Shown piece after piece: positions 12,152 through 13,048 of a DNA stretch of 13,048 nt. The stretch's first letter is position 1. Every line of letters begins with the position of its first letter. Made by a program: the position numbers and the translations under genes. Source of the stretch: Methanomassiliicoccaceae archaeon UBA480 (GTDB taxonomy: Archaea; Thermoplasmatota; Thermoplasmata; Methanomassiliicoccales; Methanomethylophilaceae); the NCBI GenBank assembly GCA_002506425.1, contig DAXO01000085.1, positions 1,244-14,291 of the forward strand, read 5' to 3'. Under the pieces are notes generated by a model that did not search any database, was not told where the DNA came from, and saw nothing but the letters and a program-made list of their open reading frames with translations.

Positions 12152-13009
12152 TCACTCTTCGGGTTCCGAAGCTATGGTCTCGGCGGCATACTGCCTGGAG
12201 ATCCTGCTCAGGAACACTCCGAGGACCAGTCCGGCGACGATCATGGCCGCGCTCTGCGCGATCATCGTTCCGCCATCCAGCTTGGTGCAAGCTTCTATCG
12301 CTACGGTGACTACGGATCCCGCGGTCAGTCCGAGGATGGCCATGTATGTCGACTTCCTCCTGTTCCTTATGAGGTTGTCTAGGATCTTCGCGAACAGGAG
12401 GACGCCTACGAGGAGACCCAATCCACCGGGGATGAGCGCGGACATCTCGAAGTCGGTCATCGCGTTCATGAACGGAGTGAACAGGCCGAGCGCGAGGAGG
12501 ATCGTCGATCCGCTGATCCCGGGAGCCATCTTGGATGCGGCGAGGATGAGTCCGACGAGGAACCAGACCGCGAATCCGTCCACCGATTTCTCCACGCTGC
12601 CGCCGGAGAGGCTGAATGCGAGCATGATCGCCATGACCGCGAATCCGCCGATGAACGCCATGGCGTTCCAAGCCGTGAATCTCGTTCCGTCGTCCCCAAG
12701 AGCCTTCACGTCGGGGATCTGGGCGAGGATGAGGGCGGCGAAGAAGAACATCATCGGTACCTCCCATCTCTCCATAAGCGCATCGAGGCCGAACGCGCAG
12801 ACGAAAAGGCCGAGCACTATTCCAATCCCGAGCGGTATCACGAACCTCAGATCCCTGAGGAGCTTGCGACGGATGTCGGCCAGGTCCGATACCAGTCTCT
12901 CGTAGATTCCGAATATGACCGCTATGGTCGCTCCGCTCGCGCCGGGCAGCATGGAAACGATGCCCACAAGGGCTCCGACCAACATATCCTTCACAGCTTT
13001 GGGGGTCAT
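12152..13009 (-). CDS. DUF368 membrane protein, probable polyprenyl-phosphate transporter (PopT-like)
   Basis: 285 aa, about eight or nine hydrophobic segments. Two matching PGxSG motifs, LPGASGAT (21-28) and APGISGST (162-169), sit in the two halves of the protein. This is the internal-repeat signature of DUF368. Bacterial members recycle undecaprenyl phosphate across the membrane. In an archaeon the likely cargo would be dolichyl-type phosphate used in glycosylation, by inference. The frame is open to ATG 13042, but that start lies upstream of a good TATA box (13031-13038), which would then be inside the coding region. ATG 13009 is 25.5 nt after the TATA centre, so I chose it; it loses only 11 residues (MNYIRDQNQYP), before the first membrane segment. 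Convergent with arcS. Confidence 0.9.
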   Translation of the reverse strand: MTPKAVKDMLVGALVGIVSMLPGASGATIAVIFGIYERLVSDLADIRRKLLRDLRFVIPLGIGIVLGLFVCAFGLDALMERWEVPMMFFFAALILAQIPDVKALGDDGTRFTAWNAMAFIGGFAVMAIMLAFSLSGGSVEKSVDGFAVWFLVGLILAASKMAPGISGSTILLALGLFTPFMNAMTDFEMSALIPGGLGLLVGVLLFAKILDNLIRNRRKSTYMAILGLTAGSVVTVAIEACTKLDGGTMIAQSAAMIVAGLVLGVFLSRISRQYAAETIASEPEE

Positions 13010-13030
13010 CGGATACTGATTCTGGTCCCG

Positions 13031-13038
13031 TATATAAT
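13031..13038 (-). promoter_or_regulatory. TATA box of the DUF368 gene
   Basis: ATTATATA on the minus strand, centred 25.5 nt before ATG 13009 and between that start and the alternative ATG 13042. Its position decides the start. Confidence 0.7.
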
Positions 13039-13048
13039 TCATAACCGA

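Overview
The window is archaeal. TATA boxes with purine-rich BRE-like flanks precede the transcription units. It also carries an archaeosine synthase gene, an archaeal-type pyruvate:ferredoxin oxidoreductase operon in porG-D-A-B order, pyrB with a pyrI regulatory subunit, and an archaeal-type 5S rRNA gene that stands alone with its own promoter. Solitary 5S genes, unlinked from 16S/23S, are typical of Thermoplasmata. Together with the fairly high G+C and the gene content, this makes a Methanomassiliicoccales-like methanogen my best guess. That placement is inference, because no methanogenesis gene is in the window.

Layout. (1) 1-1319 (-): 5' part of phosphoenolpyruvate synthase, cut by the window edge. 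(2) 1320-1662: divergent control region with a striking array of four CGTAG/CTACG half-sites. (3) 1663-4616 (+): porGDAB, followed by two tandem hairpins. (4) 4978-5101 (-): solitary 5S rRNA with its own TATA box and an intrinsic terminator. (5) about 5100-7170: an A+T-richer stretch with one AlbA_2/ATPase/winged-helix regulator-like gene, repeats at its 3' end and long non-coding flanks. (6) 7171-7893 (-): DUF92 membrane protein. (7) 7924-10133 (-): operon pyrB-pyrI-UPF0200 kinase-small unknown protein. (8) 10261-11955 (+): arcS, divergent from pyrB and followed by a perfect hairpin. (9) 12152-13009 (-): DUF368/PopT-type polyprenyl-phosphate transporter.

How they fit. POR (acetyl-CoA + CO2 to pyruvate) and PEP synthase (pyruvate to PEP) are consecutive steps of carbon assimilation in autotrophic or acetate-assimilating archaea, and they diverge from one control region. 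PyrB/PyrI start pyrimidine synthesis. ArcS makes the archaeal tRNA base archaeosine. DUF92 and DUF368 proteins are both linked to isoprenoid or polyprenyl phosphate lipids.

A consistent signal-reading rule emerges. The first gene of almost every transcription unit has a TATA box centred about 25-27 nt before its start codon and no Shine-Dalgarno sequence at a normal distance, which suggests leaderless mRNAs. Genes inside operons carry Shine-Dalgarno motifs. I used this rule to choose starts, including a downstream start for the DUF368 gene. I found no CRISPR array, tRNA or insertion sequence, and no clearly new multi-gene system. The most open items are the phased operator array, the 5' structured element near 1451-1504, and the repeat-rich island around the AlbA_2 gene.
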